Positions 23,444-30,228 of a stretch of DNA of 39,787 bases are shown here, piece by piece. The translations under genes and the position numbers were made by a program. Every line of letters starts with the position of its first letter. Position 1 is the first letter of the stretch. Source of the stretch: a virus; IMG/VR virus record IMGVR_UViG_3300028024_000017, positions 1 through 39,787 of that record, one strand, 5' to 3'. A model generated the notes under the pieces. The model was not told where the DNA came from, did not search any database, and saw only the letters and a list, made by a program, of their open reading frames with translations.

Positions 23444-23800
23444 ATGTCACGAGTAATTCAAATCCCGCTTACAGATACTGAATACGCAAAACTGGAAGAA
23501 AAAGCAACCGCAGCAGGAAGCACTCTTGCCCAGTACATTAAAGATATTGTACTTCCGGGTAACGATTTCAGAAGGTGGTTTCCAGAACTGCTACGTCGGG
23601 TTGAGGCAATGGAGATGGGAACCAAATTTAACATCCGCGCAGTAATGGGAACAGATTGGATAAGCATTCCAAAAGGCATTCGTCTAGCACTAGGTCGGGT
23701 TTTCTATCAGCACGTTGCAGCCAGCAAGGTCACGGATGTGAGCGCGACCGAAATGGACAGCGCAAAAACGCAATGGTATAAGAAGGAGGCTCAGAAATGA
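23444..23800 (+). CDS. Ribbon-helix-helix-like protein with DUF1413 domain
   Basis: 118 residues. The first 45 (VIQIPLTDTEYAKLEEKATA, then GSTLAQYIKDIVL) look like a ribbon-helix-helix DNA-binding module. The rest (FPELLRRVEAMEMGTKFNIR, IPKGIRLALGRVFYQHVA) matches DUF1413. The ribbon-helix-helix part is a good candidate for the repressor of the ACAGGTT operators directly upstream. It is the first gene of an autonomous three-gene cassette. ATG follows AAAGGAG and it overlaps the next gene by four bases. Confidence 0.7.
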   Translation: MSRVIQIPLTDTEYAKLEEKATAAGSTLAQYIKDIVLPGNDFRRWFPELLRRVEAMEMGTKFNIRAVMGTDWISIPKGIRLALGRVFYQHVAASKVTDVSATEMDSAKTQWYKKEAQK

Positions 23801-24111
23801 ACCCACAAGCAAAAATTCTAAACGTCCACGGGTTGCTAAATGCGATGCAGAATGCCATTATTGCTGTTCTAAATACTAACAGGGGTATAACGATGTCGTC
23901 AAACGAACTTCTCATCGCTTTGCCCTCAGCTTTACAACTTCAATTAGCTACCATATCGGGAGGCTATAGCCCGCGTTATGCCTGCGGCAATGCTGCGAGC
24001 TATGTAGGTACCGTAGCGGCTATGATAGCTAAAACCAACCCTGCTATTAATCATAATAGACATCATTATTGTCCGATATTAAGACGTTTCGATGACGCAT
24101 TCACACTTTAA
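23797..24111 (+). CDS. Unrecognised cassette protein, 104 aa
   Basis: I do not recognise it. The protein has an N-terminal helix (KILNVHGLLNAMQNAIIAVL), a winged-helix-like middle (SSNELLIALPSALQLQLATI) and a basic, histidine-rich end (NHNRHHYCPILRRFD). The ATGA overlap and an AAGGAGG inside the end of the preceding gene show translational coupling. Codon use is more AT-rich than in the terminase and portal on either side, in line with a later insertion. It could be the effector of the cassette. Confidence 0.6.
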   Translation: MNPQAKILNVHGLLNAMQNAIIAVLNTNRGITMSSNELLIALPSALQLQLATISGGYSPRYACGNAASYVGTVAAMIAKTNPAINHNRHHYCPILRRFDDAFTL

Positions 24112-24128
24112 CTATTTCGGAGGATTTT

Positions 24129-24323
24129 ATGAAAACGTGGCCAAAAAGAAATATTTTCAAAGATGACGTTGATAAAGCCGGTGGACTAAGTAAGGCGGCA
24201 AACAGTGCTGGATTTTCAGAAAAGACTTTTAGGGAATATTATGATGGGAGTCGTACACCTCATTGGATTTCGATGCCTGGCATAGCTATAGGTCTTGGTT
24301 ACGAGTCGAATCGCTATCAGTAA
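24129..24323 (+). CDS. Small cassette protein, possible HTH, 64 aa
   Basis: ATG behind CGGAGG. The core AGGLSKAANSAGFSEKTFRE looks like a helix-turn-helix (helix, turn, recognition helix), followed by a basic DGSRTPHW segment. I recognise no family. A terminator lies 27 bases after the stop, so this is the last gene of the three-gene cassette. Confidence 0.6.
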   Translation: MKTWPKRNIFKDDVDKAGGLSKAANSAGFSEKTFREYYDGSRTPHWISMPGIAIGLGYESNRYQ

Positions 24324-24349
24324 ATAGAAAACCATATACAGTCTGAAAA

Positions 24350-24373
24350 AGCATCGCTGTTGCGGTGCTTTTT
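24350..24373 (+). terminator. Terminator closing the three-gene cassette
   Basis: AGCATCGC (24350-24357) pairs with GCGGTGCT (24362-24369) using one T-G wobble, followed by TTTTT, with an A-run on the 5' side. With the promoter at 23379-23407 it makes the cassette a complete transcription unit. Confidence 0.75.
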
Positions 24374-24402
24374 CTATGTCCATTTTTGGGAGGTGATTTC
24401 AT

Positions 24403-25650
24403 TTGAGTATATTTTCCGGATTGTTTCGTTCCCGTGATAAGCCGCAAAACCGCATTGGCAACGGATGGTCGTTCCTGTTTGGCGGCACAACCAGCGGCAA
24501 GACAGTCAACGAGCGGACGGCAATGCAGACGACAGCGGTTTACGCTTGTGTCCGTATCCTTGCTGAAGCCATTGCCGGACTGCCGCTGCATGTTTACCGA
24601 TACCGCCTTGACGGCGGCAAGGAGCGCGTCGCGCTACATCCCCTTTACTATCTTCTCCATAATGAACCTAACCCTGAGATGACTTCATTCGTGTTCCGGG
24701 AAACACTAATGAGTCATCTTTTACTTTGGGGTAATGCTTACGCCCAGATTGTTCGAAACGGGCGTGGGCAGACTGTCGCGCTTTACCCACTGCTACCCAA
24801 TAAGATGGAAGTCAGCCGCGCCCAGAACGGCGAGCTGGTCTACACCTATTACCGTGACGCTGACGAAAGCGGTCTAAAGCCGAAAGGCGGCTATGTAACC
24901 CTCCGCAAAGATGAAGTTCTCCACATTCCCGGTCTTGGTTTTGACGGACTCATTGGCTATAGCCCCATCGCTATGGCAAAGAACGCCATCGGTATGTCTC
25001 TGGCTACCGAGGAATACGGCGCGGCATTCTTCGCCAACGGGGCCAACCCCGGCGGCGTATTGGAGCATCCCGGTGTCATCAAGGACATTCAGCGGGTAAA
25101 GGATAGCTGGAACAGCGCCTACCAGGGTAGTGCCAACGCCCACCGGGTGGCGGTTTTGGAAGAAGGCATGAAGTTTCAGGCCATTGGCATCCCGCCGGAG
25201 CAGGCGCAGTTTCTGGAGACACGGAAATTTCAAATCAACGAGATTGCCCGTATCTTTCGTGTGCCGCCCCACATGGTGGGTGACCTTGAGAAATCAAGTT
25301 TCTCCAACATTGAACAACAGTCGCTGGAGTTCGTGAAATATACACTCGATCCATGGGTGGTGCGCTGGGAGCAAAGCCTTCAGCAATCGCTTATCCTGCC
25401 CTCCGAGAAACCGTCGCTGTTCATCAAGTTCAACCTTGACGGCCTGCTTCGCGGTGACTACCAAAGCCGCATGACCGGTTACGCCACTGGAAGACAGAAC
25501 GGCTGGCTATCCGCAAACGATATCCGCGAACTGGAAGATTTGAACCGCATCCCTGCCGAGGAAGGCGGCGACCTTTATCTGGTCAACGGCAATATGCTCC
25601 CGCTCTCACAGGCGAGTAATTTCTATCAAAAGGAGGCTAACAGCCAATGA
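24403..25650 (+). CDS. HK97-type portal protein
   Basis: 415 residues, TTG start behind GGGAGGTGA. Hallmarks: the N-terminal SIFSGLFRSRDK, then TAVYACVRILAEAIAGLPLH, HIPGLGFDGLIGYSPIAMAK, FFANGANPGGVLEHPG, and RIFRVPPHMVGDLEKSSFSN with NIEQQSLEFVKYTLDPWV. It forms the dodecameric DNA gate at the head vertex. Full length. It overlaps the protease gene by four bases (ATGA). Confidence 0.95.
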   Translation: MSIFSGLFRSRDKPQNRIGNGWSFLFGGTTSGKTVNERTAMQTTAVYACVRILAEAIAGLPLHVYRYRLDGGKERVALHPLYYLLHNEPNPEMTSFVFRETLMSHLLLWGNAYAQIVRNGRGQTVALYPLLPNKMEVSRAQNGELVYTYYRDADESGLKPKGGYVTLRKDEVLHIPGLGFDGLIGYSPIAMAKNAIGMSLATEEYGAAFFANGANPGGVLEHPGVIKDIQRVKDSWNSAYQGSANAHRVAVLEEGMKFQAIGIPPEQAQFLETRKFQINEIARIFRVPPHMVGDLEKSSFSNIEQQSLEFVKYTLDPWVVRWEQSLQQSLILPSEKPSLFIKFNLDGLLRGDYQSRMTGYATGRQNGWLSANDIRELEDLNRIPAEEGGDLYLVNGNMLPLSQASNFYQKEANSQ

Positions 25651-26342
25651 GAAGATTCTGGAATTGGGTGCGGGATTCCGACGACGAACGGACCCTCTAT
25701 CTGCACGGAGTAATATCCGAGGAAACCTGGTGGGGTGACGAGGTCACTCCCAGGCTGTTCAAAGACGAACTGCTGGCAGGCTCCGGAAACATCACAGTTT
25801 GGATCAACTCACCCGGCGGTGATGTGTTCGCGGCAGCCCAGATTTATAACATGCTAATGGATTATACCGGAAAAGTCACTGTAAAAATTGATGGACTTGC
25901 CGCCAGCGCAGCATCAGTGATCGCGATGGCTGGCGGGGATGTATATATGTCGCCCGTGTCCATGCTGATGATCCATAACCCCTCGACCATTGCCATCGGC
26001 GACAGCGAGGAAATGCTGCGGGCAAAGGCTCTATTAGATGAGGTCAAAGAAAGTATCATTAATGCCTACGAATTAAAATCCGGGTTGTCAAGGACTAAGC
26101 TGTCCCATCTTATGGATGCGGAGACATGGATGAACGCGAACAAGGCAATCGAACTGGGCTTTGCTGACAAGGTCATGTTCGCAAACGGAGAGTCCCCCAT
26201 GGACACGGAACAAGGGATGATATTCTCCCGAGCCGCTGCCGCTGTGACCAACTCCCTGCTTGGGAAGATACCCAAGCTTAAACAGAAAACAGGCACCCCG
26301 ATAGAGTCGCTGGATAAGCGGCTCTCTTTAATTTCCCACTAA
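25647..26342 (+). CDS. ClpP-like head maturation protease
   Basis: 231 residues of the ClpP/S14 fold. WINSPGGDVFAAAQIYNML is the oxyanion-hole region, the nucleophile Ser lies in GLAASAASVIAMAGG (about residue 86), and the His in MLMIHNPST (about 109). It removes the N-terminal delta domain of the capsid protein after prohead assembly. It lies directly between portal and capsid, the standard HK97 order, and has no separate scaffold gene. Confidence 0.93.
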   Translation: MRRFWNWVRDSDDERTLYLHGVISEETWWGDEVTPRLFKDELLAGSGNITVWINSPGGDVFAAAQIYNMLMDYTGKVTVKIDGLAASAASVIAMAGGDVYMSPVSMLMIHNPSTIAIGDSEEMLRAKALLDEVKESIINAYELKSGLSRTKLSHLMDAETWMNANKAIELGFADKVMFANGESPMDTEQGMIFSRAAAAVTNSLLGKIPKLKQKTGTPIESLDKRLSLISH

Positions 26343-26360
26343 TTGAAGGAGGATAACAAA

Positions 26361-27566
26361 ATGAGTAAGATTCTGGAACTGCGCGAGAAACGCGCGAAAG
26401 CCTGGGACGCGACCAAAGCGTTCCTTGATTCCAAACGTGGCGGAGACGGACTTTTGTCTGCAGAAGATACCGCTACCTACGACAAGATGGAAGCCGATGT
26501 TGTGGCTCTCGGCAAGGAGATTGAACGTCTCGAACGACAGGCTTCCATCGATCTGGAACTCTCCCGAGCTACTAGCAACCCCATCACTAACGCACCATCC
26601 AAAAATGCCGAGGAAAAGACCGGCCGTGCGTCCGCTGAGTACAGGAAGGCGTTCTGGAACGCCATGCGTACCCGCGCAGGCGAAGGCCTTGATATGAGCG
26701 TTAAAAACGCCCTGCAAATCGGGACAGACACCGAGGGCGGATATCTCGTGCCTGACGAATTTGAGCGTACCCTTGTGGAAGCCCTCGAGGATCAGAACAT
26801 CTTCCGCACACTGGCGAGTGTCATCACCACCTCTTCAGGCGACAGAAAAATTCCCGTCGTGGCTACCAAAGGTACCGCTTCCTGGGTCGATGAGGAAGGC
26901 TCTATACCCGAGAGCGACGATAGCTTTGGTCAGGTTTCCATTGGAGCCTATAAGTTGGCAACCTTGATCAAAGTTTCTGAGGAACTGCTTAACGACAGTG
27001 TGTTCAACCTCGAAGCCTATATTTCCAAAGAGTTCGCAAGACGTATCGGCAATAAGGAAGAAGAAGCCTTCTTCACCGGCGACGGCACGGGCAAACCGAC
27101 CGGCATTCTTGCCGCAACAGGCGGCGCTCAAATCGGCATAACCACTGCAGGCGCTACGGCAATCACAATGGACGAGGTACTCGATCTGTTCTACTCACTG
27201 AAGGCGCCCTACCGAAACAGGGCCGTATTCGTCATGAACGACGCTACCGTAAAGGCGATCCGCAAACTGAAGGATGGCCAGGGACAGTACCTATGGCAGC
27301 CCTCCCTGCAGGCGGGTACACCGGATAGTATTCTAAATCGCCCATTGTACACCTCATCCTATGTGCCTGCCATTGAAGCTGGAGCAAAAACCATTGCGTT
27401 CGGCGATTTCAGCTACTACTGGGTAGCCGACCGTCAGGGACGTATGTTTAAGCGACTCAACGAACTCTATGCCGTCACCGGTCAGGTTGGTTTCGTTTCT
27501 ACCCAGCGCGTGGACGGAAAACTAATTCTGCCGGAAGCTATTAAAGTGCTTCAGCAGAAGGCTTAA
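26361..27566 (+). CDS. HK97-type major capsid protein
   Basis: 401 residues. The N-terminal hundred residues form a charged coiled-coil delta domain (ELREKRAKAWDATKAFLDSK, then VVALGKEIERLERQA) that acts as built-in scaffold and is cut by the protease. The mature fold starts about TDTEGGYLVPDEFERTLVEA and contains FTGDGTGKPTGIL and the C-terminal YWVADRQGRMFKRL and TGQVGFVSTQRVDG. ATG 26361 lies eight bases after GGAGG. Intact. Confidence 0.95.
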   Translation: MSKILELREKRAKAWDATKAFLDSKRGGDGLLSAEDTATYDKMEADVVALGKEIERLERQASIDLELSRATSNPITNAPSKNAEEKTGRASAEYRKAFWNAMRTRAGEGLDMSVKNALQIGTDTEGGYLVPDEFERTLVEALEDQNIFRTLASVITTSSGDRKIPVVATKGTASWVDEEGSIPESDDSFGQVSIGAYKLATLIKVSEELLNDSVFNLEAYISKEFARRIGNKEEEAFFTGDGTGKPTGILAATGGAQIGITTAGATAITMDEVLDLFYSLKAPYRNRAVFVMNDATVKAIRKLKDGQGQYLWQPSLQAGTPDSILNRPLYTSSYVPAIEAGAKTIAFGDFSYYWVADRQGRMFKRLNELYAVTGQVGFVSTQRVDGKLILPEAIKVLQQKA

Positions 27567-27577
27567 TGGAGGTCACC

Positions 27578-27802
27578 ATGAGCTATAACACAAAAAATTA
27601 CACCGAACAAGGCGGTGATAAAATCGTCATCGGTGGAACGCTTGAGATTGCGGAAGGCGGCCAAGTAATTGGCCTGCCCTCCCCTTTTACCCCTGCTGCT
27701 TTTCAGGCGGATAGTGTTGCCACTACGATTGAAGGACTTGTCACTGAGTTCAACTCCCTGCTTGCCAACCTCAAGTCGGCAGGACTTATGGCTTCTGAGT
27801 AG
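27578..27802 (+). CDS. Head-fibre-like small protein
   Basis: 74 residues starting MSYNTKNYTEQGGDKIVIGG; the beta-rich beginning (IVIGGTLEIAEGGQVIGLPS) resembles the phage fibre protein placed after the capsid gene in clostridial siphophages. It may decorate the head surface. ATG 27578 is chosen because TGGAGG lies four to six bases upstream; a start at 27566 would overlap the capsid stop without a ribosome binding site. Confidence 0.65.
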   Translation: MSYNTKNYTEQGGDKIVIGGTLEIAEGGQVIGLPSPFTPAAFQADSVATTIEGLVTEFNSLLANLKSAGLMASE

Positions 27803-27820
27803 TGTTTGGAGGTGAGCGTG

Positions 27821-28096
27821 TTGGTAGTAACCCTGGAAGAAGCAAAACTATATCTGAAGGTTGACGTAGATGCGGATGATGCGCTCATCATCTCCTGCAT
27901 CAACTCCGCTGAGGAACTCTGCGAGGGTATCCTCCGTTTCCCGCTGGCCGAATTTACAGAGGTTCCTGAGACTGTAAAGCATGCCGCCCTTTTTGCCATC
28001 GGTAATCTCTACGAGCAGCGTGAAGCCTTGGACACGAAAGCAATGATCGAGCTCATGACGAGACTTCTCTTCGCCTATCGCAAAGAGGGGTGGTAA
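27821..28096 (+). CDS. Head-tail connector, gp6-like
   Basis: 91 residues: TLEEAKLYLKVDVDADDALI, then CINSAEELCEGILRF and VKHAALFAIGNLYEQREAL, the all-helical gp6/Phage_connect_1 fold that forms the ring under the portal. The start is TTG 27821 or GTG 27818, both behind GGAGGTG; upstream codons would lie inside the ribosome binding site. Order after the capsid fits. Confidence 0.85.
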   Translation: MVVTLEEAKLYLKVDVDADDALIISCINSAEELCEGILRFPLAEFTEVPETVKHAALFAIGNLYEQREALDTKAMIELMTRLLFAYRKEGW

Positions 28097-28098
28097 CT

Positions 28099-28431
28099 TT
28101 GAGCATAGGCAAAATGAGGCATCGTATCACCTTTCAAAGAATCACTCCGGCGATCAACGAGAACGGCTTTGAAAGCGGGCTGCCACAGGAGTATAAAGCC
28201 GTATGGGCAGCAGTTAGCAATCTAAGCGGAAGAGAGTTTTTTGCCGCCGCCCAGGTAAATGCTGAAAACACGGTCAAATTTACAATCCGGTATCTGGCTG
28301 GGCTTGATCAGACAATGCAGATCATTTTTGATGGCAAACCCTACAATATCATCGCCATAGATAACCTTAAGTACAAGAATAAGTATATGGAGATAAAAGC
28401 TGTGGAGGTGGCCTCTGATGGCGGAATTTGA
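28099..28431 (+). CDS. Head closure protein (head-tail adaptor)
   Basis: 110 residues. KMRHRITFQRITPAINENGF is the opening strand pair of the SPP1 gp16/HK97 head-closure family, followed by VWAAVSNLSGREFFAAAQ and YNIIAIDNLKYKNKYMEI. It seals the portal after DNA packaging and docks the tail. TTG 28099 has AGAGGGG upstream; GTG 28090 is an alternative. It overlaps the next gene by 14 bases. Confidence 0.85.
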   Translation: MSIGKMRHRITFQRITPAINENGFESGLPQEYKAVWAAVSNLSGREFFAAAQVNAENTVKFTIRYLAGLDQTMQIIFDGKPYNIIAIDNLKYKNKYMEIKAVEVASDGGI

Positions 28432-28798
28432 GCTGATGGGCTTGAATGATCTGCAAAACAGGCTGCTGGAGTTGGGACAGGCTGCCAGTAAGGTTGAAAA
28501 CAACGCTCTCAAAGCTGCAGCCCAACCTATTGCCAAAGAAATGATAATTCTAGTTCCGGTCAGCACCATCGATCATAAGCATATCCGTGAAGATATCCAA
28601 GTCTCAGGAGTCAAGACCAAGGATGGTGTGAAATATATCGAAATTGGGCCAGGCAAGGATACCAACTGGCGGGCCAAATTTCTGGAATGGGGTACCAGTA
28701 AGATGCAAGCCATTCCGTTTGTGCAGCCGGCCTATGAACACAAAATCAATGAGGCTTTGGAAGAAATGAAACGCACGATCAGGGAGGCTTTAAGATGA
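28418..28798 (+). CDS. HK97 gp10-like tail-joining protein
   Basis: 126 residues matching the HK97-gp10 family: FELMGLNDLQNRLLELGQAA, ALKAAAQPIAKEMI, then IGPGKDTNWRAKFLEWGTSK and FVQPAYEHKINEALEEM. The FLEWGT motif and the AxPFvrPA-like ending are typical. It is a neck/tail completion component. It overlaps the next gene by four bases (ATGA). Confidence 0.88.
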   Translation: MAEFELMGLNDLQNRLLELGQAASKVENNALKAAAQPIAKEMIILVPVSTIDHKHIREDIQVSGVKTKDGVKYIEIGPGKDTNWRAKFLEWGTSKMQAIPFVQPAYEHKINEALEEMKRTIREALR

Positions 28799-29118
28799 TC
28801 AATTCCTTAGTCATGACCAAACTAAAGCTTCTTGGTGTGCCGGTTTCGTTTCGTACCTATTCCGGAAAAGCGTCCACCTATATCACGTTCTTCTGTTATA
28901 ACGAGCAGGGTGAAGATTGGGCCGAAAATAGTGAAATCGCTACCGGGTACTCCATTCAAGTGGATATCTGGTCCAAAGGAGATTATTCCGATCTCGCCGT
29001 TCAAGTGAGAATTGCCTTGGAAACCGTCGGCTTTAAACGAACCACAGCGCAGGATTTGCCTTATGAACCAGACACTGCTCTCTTTCATAAAGCACTGCGC
29101 TTTTCTTATATCAGTTAA
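28795..29118 (+). CDS. Tail terminator-like neck protein
   Basis: 107 residues. YITFFCYNEQGEDWAENSEI, YSIQVDIWSKGDYSDLAVQV and ETVGFKRTTAQDLPYEPDTA fit the DUF3168/gpU-like tail terminator group that caps the growing tail tube. Its place just before the major tail protein supports this. Family assignment is from pattern and order, not from a search. Confidence 0.75.
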   Translation: MINSLVMTKLKLLGVPVSFRTYSGKASTYITFFCYNEQGEDWAENSEIATGYSIQVDIWSKGDYSDLAVQVRIALETVGFKRTTAQDLPYEPDTALFHKALRFSYIS

Positions 29119-29134
29119 AAGGAGATGAAGCAAA

Positions 29135-29707
29135 ATGCCCGTCACCGGCATTGAAAAACTCTATGTCGCTTTACAAAGCAAAGATGATGATACCGGCTTA
29201 ACCTATGCAGCCCCTGAATATTTTGAAGGCGTCAAAGAGTTAGGGATTAAACCCAAACAAAATACGGAGAAACTTTATGCGGAAAATAAACTCTGGGACC
29301 AAGCCACCACTCTGGACAGCATCGATGTGACGATTGCTTTAACGGATCTTACCAGTGCACAACGCGCAACCGTACTGGGACAAACCATTGCGGCCGAAGG
29401 AGGCGTCTATGCTAGTGATACGGATGAGGCACCTTATGTGGCGTTACTGTATAAGGCCACCATCCGGGGCGGTTATCGTTACGGGGTGCTGTATAAAGGA
29501 GCCTTTACTCTTCCGGAAGACACCGCGAAAGGACAAGAAGGCAAAGTAGAGTTTCAGACCCCAAGTATTGCTGCAACGTTCCAGCCCACAATTAACAATG
29601 GCATGTGGGAATACCATGTGAACACCACCGATCCGAATTGTCCGGCGGATATTGATTCCACCTGGTTTACTGCAGTCGTGATTCCAACTCCCAAACCGGC
29701 GATTTAG
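29135..29707 (+). CDS. Major tail protein, phi13 family
   Basis: 190 residues. GIEKLYVALQSKDDDTGLTY, APEYFEGVKELGIKPKQ and ENKLWDQATTLDSIDVTI are the phi13-type tail tube start, and PYVALLYKATIRGGYRYGVL the central strands. The length is usual for the family, without an added C-terminal Ig domain. AAGGAGATG precedes the start. It forms the stacked hexamer rings of the tail tube. Confidence 0.9.
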   Translation: MPVTGIEKLYVALQSKDDDTGLTYAAPEYFEGVKELGIKPKQNTEKLYAENKLWDQATTLDSIDVTIALTDLTSAQRATVLGQTIAAEGGVYASDTDEAPYVALLYKATIRGGYRYGVLYKGAFTLPEDTAKGQEGKVEFQTPSIAATFQPTINNGMWEYHVNTTDPNCPADIDSTWFTAVVIPTPKPAI

Positions 29708-29742
29708 TGAAACAGCTTGATTCAATGTTGGAGGAATAGCAC

Positions 29743-30027
29743 ATGGAGATTACCCTAAATAAAAAGACCTATCTTGCTCCGGCACCGAAAGCCCGAATGG
29801 TACGTAAAGCGATCGAAATGACTGAGCAAACCAACTTTAACAATTTAAAGGCCGCTGACTTAGATCACTTGGTCGGTTATGTCGTCGATCTCTTCGGACA
29901 GCAATTTACCCTGGATGATATTTATGACCAACTAGAGGCGGAGCAATTGATTCCCACGCTGATGAGCTGCATTAACACGGTGGTGGGAACGCTGGGGGCT
30001 AAGGTAGAACAAATCCCAAACGGCTAG
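29743..30027 (+). CDS. Tail assembly chaperone (gpG-like, zero frame)
   Basis: 94 residues: EITLNKKTYLAPAPKARMVR, AADLDHLVGYVVDLFGQQFT and LDDIYDQLEAEQLIPTLMSC, the usual pattern of siphophage tail chaperones that coat the tape measure. A canonical slippery heptamer lies in its last codons, four bases before the stop, and a second frame continues for 64 codons, so a minor share of ribosomes should make a longer GT-type protein. GGAGG lies nine bases before ATG 29743. Confidence 0.88.
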   Translation: MEITLNKKTYLAPAPKARMVRKAIEMTEQTNFNNLKAADLDHLVGYVVDLFGQQFTLDDIYDQLEAEQLIPTLMSCINTVVGTLGAKVEQIPNG

Positions 30028-30055
30028 ATGGGGATCCGGGTGAACCGGTTTCCCC
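30015..30055 (+). promoter_or_regulatory. -1 ribosomal frameshift signal
   Basis: CCCAAAC at 30015-30021 reads C CCA AAC in the zero frame, an XXXYYYZ slippery heptamer. Eight bases further on, GGGGA (30030-30034) pairs with TCCCC (30051-30055), and CCGG (30036-30039) with CCGG (30045-30048) around GTGAA. The stop TAG at 30025 follows in the zero frame while the -1 frame stays open from 30003. Confidence 0.88.
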
Positions 30056-30215
30056 CAGTGACTTTATGAAGGAAATCTATCTGCAATTGCTGTCTGAGGG
30101 GCATACCCTCAACGCCATTGATGAGATGGATTTTTTTTATTTCCTGGATTTATTAGCTTATAAAACACGGAAAGAGCATCATGACCGGCGGATCACGATT
30201 GATCAAATTTTTTAG
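30021..30215 (+). CDS. -1 frame extension of the tail chaperone (gpT-like)
   Basis: After slippage at CCCAAAC, translation would continue with RLDGDPGEPVSPSDFMKEIY and a helical domain ending in TRKEHHDRRITIDQIF. The fused product would have about 157 residues. An internal ATG at 30066 has no good ribosome binding site, so independent translation is less likely. This mirrors lambda G/GT and the equivalent pair in Gram-positive siphophages: the long form links the tape measure to tail tube subunits. Confidence 0.82.
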   Translation, partial: RLDGDPGEPVSPSDFMKEIYLQLLSEGHTLNAIDEMDFFYFLDLLAYKTRKEHHDRRITIDQIF

Positions 30216-30228
30216 GTGAGGTGAGGGT

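Noticed and set aside
30066-30215. Independent small gene starting at ATG 30066
   Set aside because: No good ribosome binding site; the frame is open back to 30003 and joins the chaperone through a canonical slippery heptamer.
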